Positions 8,430 to 16,656 are shown, counted from the first letter of the stretch. The stretch: 64,000 bases of DNA from Paraburkholderia sp. FT54 (GCF_031585635.1 NZ_CP134196.1:1860001-1924000), one strand, 5' to 3'. Notes: generated by a model from the sequence alone, not told the origin. A program made the numbers and translations.

Positions 8430-9083
8430 TCAGTCCAGCGAGAGCCGCAACGCGAAGCCGATCAGCGCGGCCGAGAATGTCCAGCGTTGCAGCGTTTGCG
8501 CAAGCGGATGGGCCCGCATCCAGTCGGCGATCCGCGCGGCGCCGACCGCGTACATCACGTCGAAACAGGCGCCGATAGCGAGCAGCACCAGACCGAGTTC
8601 GACCATCTGCAAGGCCACCGGCCCCGCCTCCGGACGCACGAACTGCGGCAGCAGCACTGAACAGAACAGCAGCGCTTTCGGGTTCAGCAAGTTGGTCAGC
8701 AGGCCTTTGACAAACGCAGCCCGCAGCGGCCGCGATTCCACGCTCGCAATAGCACCCGCGCTCGCGCCCGCCGTCGCGCTATCAGGCAGCGCAAACACCG
8801 GCAAACGAAAAATCTGGATGCCCACCCACGCGAGGTACGCCGCGCCGCCATAGCGCACCACGTCGTACAGCCACGGTGCGCTGCGCAACAGCGCGGCCAC
8901 GCCGCATGCCGAGAGCGTGACGTGCGTCGCGCGCGCGAGGCCCAGGCCGCCGGCAGCCGCGAAACCACTGCGCACGCCACGACCGATACTGGTTTGCAGC
9001 ACCAGCGCCATGTCCGGCCCGGGCACGGCGTAGACGACGAATAACGCTGCGATATAAACGGCCAGCAGATGCGCGGAAATCAT
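8430..9083 (-). CDS. LysE family amino-acid exporter
   Basis: A 217-aa inner-membrane protein with about six helices. It carries the LysE/RhtB N-terminal signature VVYAVPGPDMALVLQTSIGRG and the central NLLNPKALLFCSVLLPQF motif. Members export amino acids or derivatives by proton antiport; the substrate here cannot be read from sequence. GGAGA precedes the ATG at 9083. The divergent Lrp/AsnC gene is its likely regulator, as is usual for this pairing. Confidence 0.88.
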   Translation of the reverse strand: MISAHLLAVYIAALFVVYAVPGPDMALVLQTSIGRGVRSGFAAAGGLGLARATHVTLSACGVAALLRSAPWLYDVVRYGGAAYLAWVGIQIFRLPVFALPDSATAGASAGAIASVESRPLRAAFVKGLLTNLLNPKALLFCSVLLPQFVRPEAGPVALQMVELGLVLLAIGACFDVMYAVGAARIADWMRAHPLAQTLQRWTFSAALIGFALRLSLD

Positions 9084-9239
9084 GAAAAGTCTCCTGTTCT
9101 TCAGGGCTCTATCTTGCAATCGTCGGCAGAGGGTTTGCTGGCGAAATACTGGCCCCATATGCTCAGGTTTGGAGGAATACGCTAACATTGCGGCTTATGC
9201 CCATGCTTTCCTCCAATCCGCCATTAACCCCACTGAGCC

Positions 9240-9707
9240 ATGACAACCGAGCTCGATAAAACAGACCGCGCGATCCTCGCCGCGCTGCAGAAAGATGGCC
9301 GCATGTCGAATGCGCGTCTGGCCGAAGCGGTCGGCCTGAGCGAAACGCCCTGCGCGCGCCGTCTCAAGCGCCTCGAAGGCGACGGCTACATCGACCAGTA
9401 CCGCGCGATGCTGTCGCGCTCCGCGCTCGGCTTCGGCGTGGTCGCTTTTGTCTACGTGCGCTTTGCCGTACACGACCGCACGGTGGCGACGCGCTTCGAG
9501 CGCGAGGTCCAGGCCATCCCGCGAATCCTGGCGTGTCACAACGTGTCGGGCAGCGCGGATTACATCCTGCAGGTAGTGGCACGCGACCTCGACGACTACG
9601 GCACGTTCATGCGCGACGAGATGCGCAGCCTGCCGGGCGTGACATCGGTGGAATCGGCGCTGTCGTTGCGCGAAGTGAAGGCCAACGGCGGCTTGCCGCT
9701 GTCCTGA
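9240..9707 (+). CDS. Lrp/AsnC family transcriptional regulator
   Basis: A 155-aa regulator with an N-terminal winged helix (LDKTDRAILAALQKDGRMSNARLAEAVGLSETPC) and a C-terminal RAM/ligand-binding domain ending SLREVKAN. It is transcribed away from the LysE exporter across a ~156-bp gap and probably controls it in response to an amino acid. Confidence 0.9.
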   Translation: MTTELDKTDRAILAALQKDGRMSNARLAEAVGLSETPCARRLKRLEGDGYIDQYRAMLSRSALGFGVVAFVYVRFAVHDRTVATRFEREVQAIPRILACHNVSGSADYILQVVARDLDDYGTFMRDEMRSLPGVTSVESALSLREVKANGGLPLS

Positions 9708-9772
9708 ACGCGAACGTGGCATAGTCCCCCCTTTGATACGGCGCGAGCCGACCAGACGAATACGGAGTTCTC

Positions 9773-10006
9773 ATGGATCACGAACAGGCGCGAGCCGAAG
9801 AAACCGCCGCGATGCAACGCGTACTGACCGCGACGCAGCGGGTGCAGTCGGCGTTCGCGTCGCTGCAATCCCAATTCCCGCCGGCCGGCAGCGGCAAGCC
9901 TTCGCAGTTCGCGCTGCAAACATTCGACGCCGCGCTGCAGGAACTCGAAGACGCGCAAGCCGCGTTCGACGAACTGCTTGGCGAGTTGCTCGACGGCAAT
10001 CGCTGA
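9773..10006 (+). CDS. Hypothetical small helical protein
   Basis: A 77-aa protein with GGAG 6 nt before the ATG. It is Ala/Gln/Glu-rich with heptad-like spacing (TATQRVQSAFASLQSQF, then ALQELEDAQAAFDELLGELL), so two helices or a short coiled coil are likely. No family is recognised. It lies 65 nt downstream of the Lrp gene, on the same strand, and could be co-transcribed. Confidence 0.55.
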   Translation: MDHEQARAEETAAMQRVLTATQRVQSAFASLQSQFPPAGSGKPSQFALQTFDAALQELEDAQAAFDELLGELLDGNR

Positions 10007-10317
10007 GAAGTCGTGAAGCGTGCTTCGCGAGCAAGCGACGGCGAAGCGCGCCCGAAGATCGAGTCCATCCACCGGGCATGCTCATGTGTACCCGAGAGTC
10101 AAGAACGCGCGGCAACCGCCTTGCGTTTTTCGCCAGTGCGGGCGCCTGACCAGGTCGCGGTGCGCATGAAACCCGGCCCGTCATATCGGCCAACCCTCTC
10201 CACGCCGGCGGCGAAAAACACACCCTTCATTAACCTTTCTTTCCTGTCTAAACCGAAAGACATCAGACCTCAAGCGGCCGCAACGTGGCCCAACCCACGC
10301 CCCACAAAAGAATATTT

Positions 10318-10334
10318 GCTTCGTTTAACGAAGC
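10318..10334. promoter_or_regulatory. Perfect 17-bp palindrome just upstream of the NRAMP leader promoter
   Basis: GCTTCGTTTAACGAAGC has 8-bp arms around one central base and ends 3 bp before the -35 box. This is a typical place and size for an operator. The binding protein is unknown. Confidence 0.5.
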
Positions 10335-10337
10335 ATG

Positions 10338-10367
10338 TTGACTTCCGCTTGCGGGAGTGCCTAAAAT
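10338..10367 (+). promoter_or_regulatory. Sigma-70-type promoter for the NRAMP leader transcript
   Basis: TTGACT at 10338-10343 and TAAAAT at 10362-10367 are separated by 18 bp. Transcription would start near 10374, about 790 nt before the transporter start, giving a very long 5' leader. Confidence 0.6.
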
Positions 10368-10590
10368 TCGCCGTCTTCACAAACGGGGCCCACGCCTTGG
10401 ACACCAGCAGTAGTCGACTTTCGAACAGCTTCACTGCCTGACCGGCCCGACGCCCGCGCTCTCTTTTCTCAGCCGCCGTCTTGCCAGCAGGCAGACGGTG
10501 CGCGCCGCAGTAACCCTCTCCGTGCACCCTGATTAGCGCCATCCGGCCGCGCAGTGCTCACGCACGTGCGCTCCGCCGCTGGCATTGCGT

Positions 10591-10650
10591 CGCGAGCCTC
10601 GGCTCGCGGCAGCGTTCGCTCGTGCCGTTTCGATTCGTTCGAAACGGCAC
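10591..10650 (+). promoter_or_regulatory. Two strong hairpins in the NRAMP 5' leader
   Basis: The first is CGCGAGCC/GGCTCGCG (10591-10608, 8-bp arms). The second is GTGCCGTTTCGA/TCGAAACGGCAC (10622-10650, 12-bp arms, 5-nt loop). Neither is followed by a U-tract. From about 10374 to 10702 there is no convincing coding frame, so this looks like structured leader RNA. I did not find the GGGGAGUAGC core of the yybP-ykoY manganese riboswitch. Confidence 0.45.
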
Positions 10651-10702
10651 GGCCGGACGCGTGGACAAACACGTGCGTACTGAACGCCGATAAGGAGCCG
10701 CC

Positions 10703-10798
10703 ATGGACAGTGACAGTTATCCCATATGCCGCTTAAGTGCCGCTCGGTCACGACCGAGCGGGCACGCAAAGTTTTATTTGCCCAAGGAAAGCGAGTAG
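10703..10798 (+). CDS. 31-aa leader peptide with internal attenuator-like hairpin
   Basis: ATG at 10703 follows a consensus AAGGAG by 6 nt and runs 31 codons to a TAG. The peptide begins MDSDSYP, acidic with an early Pro, as in the MgtL leader of enterobacterial mgtA. A strong stem (GCTCGGT/ACCGAGC flanked by GTGCC/GGCAC, 10737-10765) lies inside the ORF and is followed by GCAAAGTTTTATTT. Ribosome position on this ORF could therefore decide whether the hairpin terminates transcription. This is inference; the ribosome site and hairpin are directly visible. Confidence 0.5.
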   Translation: MDSDSYPICRLSAARSRPSGHAKFYLPKESE

Positions 10799-10884
10799 AC
10801 GTCCGCCGCCGCGCCTGTTGCGCCGCGCTCCGTGTCTGCTGGCTTTCCGCAATCCGCGTCAAGCCATACGCCCGGAGAAACAAC

Positions 10885-11043
10885 ATGTACTTCGCCATCC
10901 TCGTACCGACACTGCAGCAAACGCACACCCACAGCGATGCCGCTCTCGCGCAACACGGCATCAAGCCGCATTGGCTCGCCGTATCGTGGCACCGCCTCAA
11001 GGCACTCGTGTCGCGCCGCGCTTCATACACCGCTTCGTCATGA
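10885..11043 (+). CDS. 52-aa second leader ORF, His-rich
   Basis: ATG at 10885 follows CGGAGAAACAAC and runs 52 codons. The peptide starts hydrophobic (MYFAILVPTL) and has a His-rich middle (QTHTHSD, GIKPHWLAVSWH) and a basic tail. It ends 120 nt before the transporter start. It may be a small regulatory or leader peptide; no family is recognised. Confidence 0.45.
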   Translation: MYFAILVPTLQQTHTHSDAALAQHGIKPHWLAVSWHRLKALVSRRASYTASS

Positions 11044-11163
11044 CGCACGCTCCGCTCAGCGCGTCTTCGCGATCCGGCTGCGCCGCCGTCGTTCGACTGC
11101 GCGCGCCCTGCGGATCCTGAAGACGCACCGCTCAATCCAATCAAACCTACGCAGGCGGCCAGC

Positions 11164-12822
11164 ATGTCCACACCAATCAACGTCTCACCACCGCGCAGCG
11201 CCGTTCTCGACGACGCGCACCTTGGCGATATCAAAGGCGCACTCGGCACCATCGCCCATCACGACACCGCTCCGCGCAACAGTTGGTGGGCCCGCGTGCG
11301 CACGCTGCTCGCGATTCTCGGCCCCGGCCTGATCGTGATGGTCGGCGATAACGATGCCGGTGCGTTCGGCACCTACACGCAAGCGGGACAGAACTACGGC
11401 ACGACCTTGCTGTGGACCATGCTGCTGCTCGTGCCCGTGCTGTTCGTCAATCAGGAGATGGTGCTGCGGCTCGGTGCCGTGACCGGCGTCGGTCACGCAC
11501 GGCTGATCTTCGAGCGCTTCGGCAAGTTCTGGGGCGCCTTCAGCGTCGTCGACCTGTTCATCCTGAACGCGCTTACGATCGTGACCGAGTTCATCGGCAT
11601 TACGTTCGTGCTGCAGTACTTCGGCATTCCGAAAGTGGCGGGCGTTTGCATTGCCGCGGCGGTGACCATGGCCGCGGTCAGCACGGGCAACTTCCGGCGC
11701 TTCGAACGCTTCGCCGTGGTGCTGTGCCTGATGAGTCTGCTACTGGTGCCGGTGCTGCTGTCGATTCACCCGCCGGCCGGCCAGATGGCGCACGATTTCC
11801 TGATCCCGGGCTGGCCCGCCCATTCGAAGCTGAGCGACGTGATGCTGCTCGTGATCGGCATTGTCGGCACCACCGTTGCGCCGTGGCAGCTGTTTTTCCA
11901 GCAGAGCTACATCGTCGACAAACGCATCACGCCGCGCTTCATGAAGTACGAGAAAGCCGACCTGTGGATCGGTATCGTCTTCGTGATGATCGGCGCCGTG
12001 GCCATGATCTCGTTCTGCGCGGCGCTCTACGCGGGCAAGCCGGAATTCGGCAATTTCACGGATGCGGGCGGCGTGATCGCCGACCTCGAAAGATATGCCG
12101 GCCGCACGCCCGCCGTGCTCTTCGCTTTGGCGCTGCTCGACGCGTGCATCATCGGCGCGGCGGCGGTGTCGTTGTCCACCGCCTACGCGATCGGCGACGT
12201 CTTCAAGATCCGCCACTCGCTGCATCGCGGCGTGTCGGATGCAAAGGGCTTCTATCTCGTCTACTTCGGCATCGTGGCGGCCGCGGCGACACTGGTGCTG
12301 ATTCCAGGCAGCCCGCTCGGCCTTCTGACGGAAGCGGTGCAGACGCTCGCAGGCGTGCTGCTGCCAAGCGCGACGGTGTTTCTGCTGCTGTTGTGCAACG
12401 ACCGCGCGGTCCTCGGACCGTGGGTGAACTCGAAGAAGCTCAACGTGTTTACCGGCGCAGTGGTCTGGGTGCTCGTCATGCTATCCATCATTCTCACGGC
12501 ATCGGTAATGTATCCGGACATTACCGGCGAAGCGATTCTTGAAGTGCTCGCAGGCGGCACGCTGATGGCGGTCGCCGGCTACGCGGCCACCGTCGTGGTC
12601 CGCAAGCTGCGCCAGGAGTCCGGGAACGCTGCGGCTCGCGAAAGCGAGTTCAGGTTGTCGAAGGAAACGCGCGATGGCTGGCGCATGCCGCCCCTGGACG
12701 AACTGCCGCCGCCGCAATTGACGATGTCCAAGCGAGTCTGGATGGGCGTGCTGCGCGGCTATCTGATCGTGGCAGTCGCGCTGGTGATCGTCAAGGTCGT
12801 GCAGATGACGCTGCTGCATTGA
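11164..12822 (+). CDS. NRAMP (SLC11) family metal transporter, NRMT-like, likely Mg2+
   Basis: A 552-aa inner-membrane transporter with 11-12 helices. Helix 1 reads GPGLIVMVGDNDAGA where Mn/Fe transporters have DPGN: the Asp (64) is kept and the Asn position is Ala67. Helix 6 reads TVAPWQ where MntH has MPH, so the metal-ligating Met is Ala239. Loss of these soft-metal ligands is the hallmark of NRAMP-related magnesium transporters, so I favour Mg2+ import over Mn2+. It is longer than MntH (about 410-440 aa), with an N-terminal ~45-aa tail and a C-terminal loop. The long leader upstream suggests metal-responsive control. Confidence 0.8.
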   Translation: MSTPINVSPPRSAVLDDAHLGDIKGALGTIAHHDTAPRNSWWARVRTLLAILGPGLIVMVGDNDAGAFGTYTQAGQNYGTTLLWTMLLLVPVLFVNQEMVLRLGAVTGVGHARLIFERFGKFWGAFSVVDLFILNALTIVTEFIGITFVLQYFGIPKVAGVCIAAAVTMAAVSTGNFRRFERFAVVLCLMSLLLVPVLLSIHPPAGQMAHDFLIPGWPAHSKLSDVMLLVIGIVGTTVAPWQLFFQQSYIVDKRITPRFMKYEKADLWIGIVFVMIGAVAMISFCAALYAGKPEFGNFTDAGGVIADLERYAGRTPAVLFALALLDACIIGAAAVSLSTAYAIGDVFKIRHSLHRGVSDAKGFYLVYFGIVAAAATLVLIPGSPLGLLTEAVQTLAGVLLPSATVFLLLLCNDRAVLGPWVNSKKLNVFTGAVVWVLVMLSIILTASVMYPDITGEAILEVLAGGTLMAVAGYAATVVVRKLRQESGNAAARESEFRLSKETRDGWRMPPLDELPPPQLTMSKRVWMGVLRGYLIVAVALVIVKVVQMTLLH

Positions 12823-12835
12823 ATCGATACCGCCG

Positions 12836-12866
12836 CGCCGCCGCCCGCTCCTCCTGTGAGCGGCGG
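12836..12866. terminator. GC-rich hairpin between convergent NRAMP and OsmC genes
   Basis: GCCGC(C)CGCTC pairs with GAGCGGCGGC, a 10-bp stem with one bulge, between the two gene ends. No U-tract is seen. It is probably a shared transcript end. Confidence 0.4.
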
Positions 12867-12882
12867 CCGGGGCGTGCCTGGT

Positions 12883-13359
12883 TCAATGCGTGTCAGCTTC
12901 GATGACGGGCTCGCAGAGAATCGGAAAATTGACCGAGTTCGCGATATAGCACTTCTCGTGCGCCACGTGATGCAAGTGCGCGGCGAGTTCGACATCGCCG
13001 CCCGCGCGAATCACGACGTGCGGGCGCAGAACGATCAGCGAAAAACGGCCTTGCTTCGGATCGTCGAGCATGGTGCCTTCGGCGTCGTCGCGATACGCGG
13101 TGACCGCGATGCCGGCGTCCGCGCACAGATGCAGATACCAGAGTTTGTGGCAGGCGCTGGCCGAGGCGACCAGCAGATCTTCCGGATTCCAGCGATCGGC
13201 GTCGCCGAGAAAGGCCGCATCCGATGAACCTGGAATCTCGGGTTTGTTGCCCGCGGCAATGACATGATCGCGCCCGTAGTCACGGTACCCCGAAGTACCG
13301 CTTCCGCGATTGCCGGTCCACCGCACCGATACCTTGTATTTGTGCTCGCCGTAAGCCAT
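12883..13359 (-). CDS. OsmC family peroxiredoxin-like protein
   Basis: A 158-aa protein of the OsmC/Ohr fold, in which two Cys reduce organic peroxides. The paired Cys regions are visible: SASACHKLWYLHLC near residue 70 and HVAHEKCYIANSVNFP near residue 135. AGGAGG lies 5 nt before the ATG. Most members protect against hydroperoxides in the cytosol. It is monocistronic. Confidence 0.88.
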   Translation of the reverse strand: MAYGEHKYKVSVRWTGNRGSGTSGYRDYGRDHVIAAGNKPEIPGSSDAAFLGDADRWNPEDLLVASASACHKLWYLHLCADAGIAVTAYRDDAEGTMLDDPKQGRFSLIVLRPHVVIRAGGDVELAAHLHHVAHEKCYIANSVNFPILCEPVIEADTH

Positions 13360-13450
13360 GCCGACCTCCTATGTTTTGAATCGGATCTGGTTGCCGAGGC
13401 GTGCATTTTATACGTGGCCATCACGCGGCGGATGCGCCGCCGGTCGCCGA

Positions 13451-13783
13451 CTAATTCCGCGGCGACATGCCCCTGCCCGCAAGATTCGGCACGCGCGGGT
13501 CCGGGTTCATGTTCAGGCTCGTACCGTTTGCCCGCATGGTGTTGAGTGCCGGACCGGCCCCTGCGCCGCCCATCGCTCCCACGCCGGGCGTCGGACTCAT
13601 GCCGGCGCCCGTCCCCAGCCCCGTACCCGCCGCGGCGCCCATGTTACTGATTCCACTGGACTGCGCGCTACCCATGCCGCCCATGCCGGCAGTGCCCGGC
13701 TGGCCGACCGACTGCCCATACGCCGTCGCGGCGACACCGATTATCAGTGCCGACGCCACGATACTGCCCTTTACGATCTTCAT
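13451..13783 (-). CDS. Secreted Gly/Met-rich hypothetical protein
   Basis: The ATG at 13783 (GGAG upstream) opens a signal peptide, MKIVKGSIVASALIIGVAA, cleaved near AYGQ. The 110-aa product is otherwise low-complexity, rich in Gly, Met, Ala and Ser (GMGGMGSAQ, GTGLGTGAGM, GAMGGAGAG). No domain is recognised. It may be an envelope or surface protein; the Met-rich repeats might bind metal, but this is only a guess. Confidence 0.55.
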   Translation of the reverse strand: MKIVKGSIVASALIIGVAATAYGQSVGQPGTAGMGGMGSAQSSGISNMGAAAGTGLGTGAGMSPTPGVGAMGGAGAGPALNTMRANGTSLNMNPDPRVPNLAGRGMSPRN

Positions 13784-14005
13784 AGCCCACTCCGTTACAT
13801 CGTCGAAATTGCACGGCTGCGGTGTCCGCCTTGCAGGCCGCTCGAATAGTATGACGACGTCCGCGCCACTTCGTTCACCGCTGCCAAGCCAGGACTCGGC
13901 GGACGATGCGCGTTTCGTGAACGTCCAGGCGCTGCCGAAAAGGAATAAGAAGGCTCCCCTGCGCGTTATGATCAATCGTTATGCCAGAACGGCTGATCGC
14001 GCACG

Positions 14006-16012
14006 ATGGAGCACGCCTACGTCCACCTCCTGCATCTGCTGGCCGGCCATCCCGGCTGGACGCTCACGGTCGTCTTCCTTGCGGCCTTTCTGGAGTCCCT
14101 CGCCGTCATCGGCACTTTCATTCCGGGCAGTACCGCCATGTTCCTCGCCGGCGCGCTGGCCGGCACCGGCTCGCTCAGCCTGGGCTGGGCACTCGTGTGG
14201 GCGATCGTGGGCGCCATCGCCGGCGACGGCATGAGCTTCTGGATCGGCTGCCGCTACAAGGACCGGATCGTCCAGTTCTGGCCGTTCCGCAAACATCCCG
14301 AGGTGCTCGAAGCAGGCCACCGCTTCTTCCGCAAACATGGCGCGAAGAGCGTCGGGCTGGCGCGTTTCATCGGCCCCTTGCGAGCGATCGTGCCGGTGGT
14401 GGCGGGCATGCTGGGCATGTCGCCGCTACGCTTCTACGCGATGAACGTGCTCTCGGCGCTGATCTGGGCGCCCGCCCATATCCTGCCGGGCATGCTATTC
14501 GGCGCCTCGGTGCTGCTGGCCGGCGCGGTCTCGTTCCGGCTCGTCGTGATCATCGCGCTGCTGGTGGGCATCGTCTGGCTGAGTTTTCGCGCCGCGCGTT
14601 TTCTGCTCTCGCACGCCAATGCGTGGTCGAGTGCGGCGGGCCGCCAGTTGGGAAGCTGGGCCTGCCGGCATCCGGGGCCGTTCGGCCGTTTCGCGCGCAG
14701 GATGCTCGACCCCGGCACACCCGACGCCAGCAGCGTCCTGCTGGCGTCGCTGGTCGTACTCGTATCGGGCGCGCTGTTTTTCGGCGTGCTCGACGACGTC
14801 ATGAGCGGCGATCCGCTCACGCAAGTGGACCTCTCCGTCTATCACTTCCTGCAATCGGTACGCACGCCCTGGAGCGACACCGTGCTCGCGGGTCTCTCGA
14901 CGCTCGGCAGCAGTTTCACGCTCGCGGCCCTGGTCGCGATGGTCGCGGTGTGGATGCTGCTGGAGCGGCGCTGGCGCACCGTCGGCTACTGGCTCGCCGC
15001 GGTGGTGTTTTCCCAATTGTTGATCTATGTGCTGCAGTTCGCGATGCGCCGCGCGCCGCCCAATGCGCTGATGGTCGGTGCGTATGTGTTTCCGAGCAAT
15101 CACGTCGCCGCCACTGTCATCGTGTACGGTTTCCTGGCGTTCCTGCTGGCGCGCCGGGTGGGCATGCTGGAGGGAGTGCTGGTGGCGGCCGCGAGTGCGA
15201 TCGTGGTGATCCTGGTCGCGCTCGCAGGACTGTACTTCGGCCGGTACTGGGTTTCCGATGCAATCGGCGGCGCCGCACTCGCGTACATCTGGGTGGCGAT
15301 CGTTGCGTTGACAGCGATGTGGCGGCACCCGGAACCGCCGCCGGAACGCGCGTTCATGCCCGTGGTGGTGCTGGTGGTCGTACTGGTCAGCGTGGGTATG
15401 CAGATCGGCTTGAACATGCCCACTCCGCCACCGGACAGCGCGCTGCGTCCACCGCCCGTGCTGGTCACGCAGTCGGAGTGGACGCTCTCCGTGTGGAAGC
15501 GGCTGCCGTGCTACCGCTCGGATATGGGCGGCGACCGCAAGGAGCCGCTCACGCTGCAGTGGGTCTCGAACCTCGAGTCGATCCGCGGACAGTTGCGCGC
15601 CCAGGGGTGGGTCGAGGGCACGGATGTCACGGCGCACAGCCTGCTCTCAATCGCCTCGCCGAATGTGGCGGCGGTGTCGCTGCCGGTCTTGCCGAAGCTC
15701 AATAACGGCGTGCCTTCCTCGGTGGTCTTCATGCGTCCGGGCGACACGCGCGACGAACGCGACGTGCTGCGCTTCTGGCCCAGCGGCTACGCGGTGGAGA
15801 ACGGCACGTCCGTCACGCCACTATGGGTCGGCGCTTTCGCGCACGAACGGCTGTCGCGGCCGTCGTGGCCCATCAACATTCTGCGGGTCGACCGGGAGAT
15901 GACCTCGTTCGATGCGCACGAGAAATCCAGTGCGGGCCTGGGCGCGGCGCTCGTCGCCCGAGTCAGTTGCCATGGCGTGCCGGTGTCGTTGCTCGCCTCC
16001 CCCACGGAATGA
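14006..16012 (+). CDS. DedA - PAP2-like - LssY fusion membrane protein
   Basis: A 668-aa fusion. Residues 1-200 are a DedA (SNARE-associated) domain, with FLESLAVIGTFIPGS and the FRKHGAKSVGLARFIGPLRAIVPVVAGMLG stretch. Residues ~225-440 resemble a PAP2 lipid phosphatase, with FPSNHVAA as the C2 motif. Residues ~480-668 match the LssY C-terminal domain. The C3 motif reads LYFGRYWVSDAIGG, so the usual catalytic His is Tyr. The SR pair before it is also lost, so phosphatase activity is uncertain. DedA proteins act in lipid-carrier or envelope homeostasis. It is monocistronic. Confidence 0.82.
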   Translation: MEHAYVHLLHLLAGHPGWTLTVVFLAAFLESLAVIGTFIPGSTAMFLAGALAGTGSLSLGWALVWAIVGAIAGDGMSFWIGCRYKDRIVQFWPFRKHPEVLEAGHRFFRKHGAKSVGLARFIGPLRAIVPVVAGMLGMSPLRFYAMNVLSALIWAPAHILPGMLFGASVLLAGAVSFRLVVIIALLVGIVWLSFRAARFLLSHANAWSSAAGRQLGSWACRHPGPFGRFARRMLDPGTPDASSVLLASLVVLVSGALFFGVLDDVMSGDPLTQVDLSVYHFLQSVRTPWSDTVLAGLSTLGSSFTLAALVAMVAVWMLLERRWRTVGYWLAAVVFSQLLIYVLQFAMRRAPPNALMVGAYVFPSNHVAATVIVYGFLAFLLARRVGMLEGVLVAAASAIVVILVALAGLYFGRYWVSDAIGGAALAYIWVAIVALTAMWRHPEPPPERAFMPVVVLVVVLVSVGMQIGLNMPTPPPDSALRPPPVLVTQSEWTLSVWKRLPCYRSDMGGDRKEPLTLQWVSNLESIRGQLRAQGWVEGTDVTAHSLLSIASPNVAAVSLPVLPKLNNGVPSSVVFMRPGDTRDERDVLRFWPSGYAVENGTSVTPLWVGAFAHERLSRPSWPINILRVDREMTSFDAHEKSSAGLGAALVARVSCHGVPVSLLASPTE

Positions 16013-16077
16013 GCGCGTTCGCTGCTCCGCCGAAGAAATCCTTCTGCGCTCAATCAGTTATGTCGCTTGGCCAGGAG

Positions 16078-16112
16078 TTGTCCACAGGGATGTGAACAAT
16101 TTCTGTGGATAA
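16078..16112. promoter_or_regulatory. Cluster of three DnaA-box-like sequences
   Basis: TTGTCCACA (16078), TGTGAACAA (16091, reverse of TTGTTCACA) and TGTGGATAA (16104, reverse of the perfect box TTATCCACA) occur within 35 bp, the outer two in inverted orientation. No dnaA, dnaN or parAB gene is near, so this is not an obvious oriC. It could be a DnaA-titration site. Confidence 0.4.
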
Positions 16113-16122
16113 GGTCACCTGA

Positions 16123-16350
16123 CGCGCCACGCCCGTCACGGTCCGCCACCTGACCCATCACCGGCGACCGACAAGTCTTCCACCGGCCTGGGCGCTCGCG
16201 TTCGGCATGCTGGTGCTCGCGGACATCGCGATGGTTTACGCGCCGGCGCTGCCCCATTCGACGGGCGTGATGGCAACCGTGATCGCGCTCGTCGCCGCGC
16301 TCAAGTTCACGTCGTGGTATCCCACGCAGCGCGCGGTGAGGCAGGCATAG
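16123..16350 (+). pseudogene. Possible remnant of a membrane protein gene
   Basis: A stop-bounded frame without a start codon ends at TAG 16348-16350 and reads like two membrane helices (WALAFGMLVLADIAMVYAP and GVMATVIALVAALKFTSWYP). The pattern loosely recalls NnrS-type haem/copper membrane proteins. It is too short and lacks a start, so it looks like a decayed fragment. Confidence in both identity and reality is low. Confidence 0.25.
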
Positions 16351-16512
16351 CGCCGTCAATGGCGCTTCGCGGCCCTGCGCTTGTCCACCGCCGCATTCAT
16401 AAAACCCCGTAATTTCCCGCTAATTTACGAGGCTCAAGATGACTCTGTACCGCACGGAACGACCCACCAGGATCTCCGCAGATGCGGTTCGGTCATCACG
16501 AGGATTAGCATC

Positions 16513-16656
16513 ATGGACACGCAAACCGTCCTTCACACCCAGTCCGAAGACACCGCGAACGCAAGCGCCGCGGCCTCCGAGGCAGCGCAAGAGGCGCCGC
16601 TATCCGACGAAGATCTGCTGCCGTTCTACCTGCTCGCCATGGCCGGCGCCTATTGA
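16513..16656 (+). CDS. 47-aa small acidic protein
   Basis: The ATG at 16513 follows GAGG by 10 nt. The peptide has an acidic Ala/Glu-rich N-terminal half and a hydrophobic end (LSDEDLLPFYLLAMAGAY). No family is recognised. It lies alone, 320 nt before the response regulator. The leader-plus-core look resembles a peptide precursor, but no modifying enzyme is nearby. Confidence 0.4.
   Translation: MDTQTVLHTQSEDTANASAAASEAAQEAPLSDEDLLPFYLLAMAGAY

Noticed and set aside
10374..11163. yybP-ykoY manganese riboswitch upstream of the NRAMP gene
   Set aside because: The conserved GGGGAGUAGC core and its partner loop are not present; small ORFs and hairpins explain the leader better.
16078..16112. Chromosomal replication origin
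   Set aside because: Only three boxes, no AT-rich unwinding region and no dnaA, dnaN, gyrB or parAB nearby.
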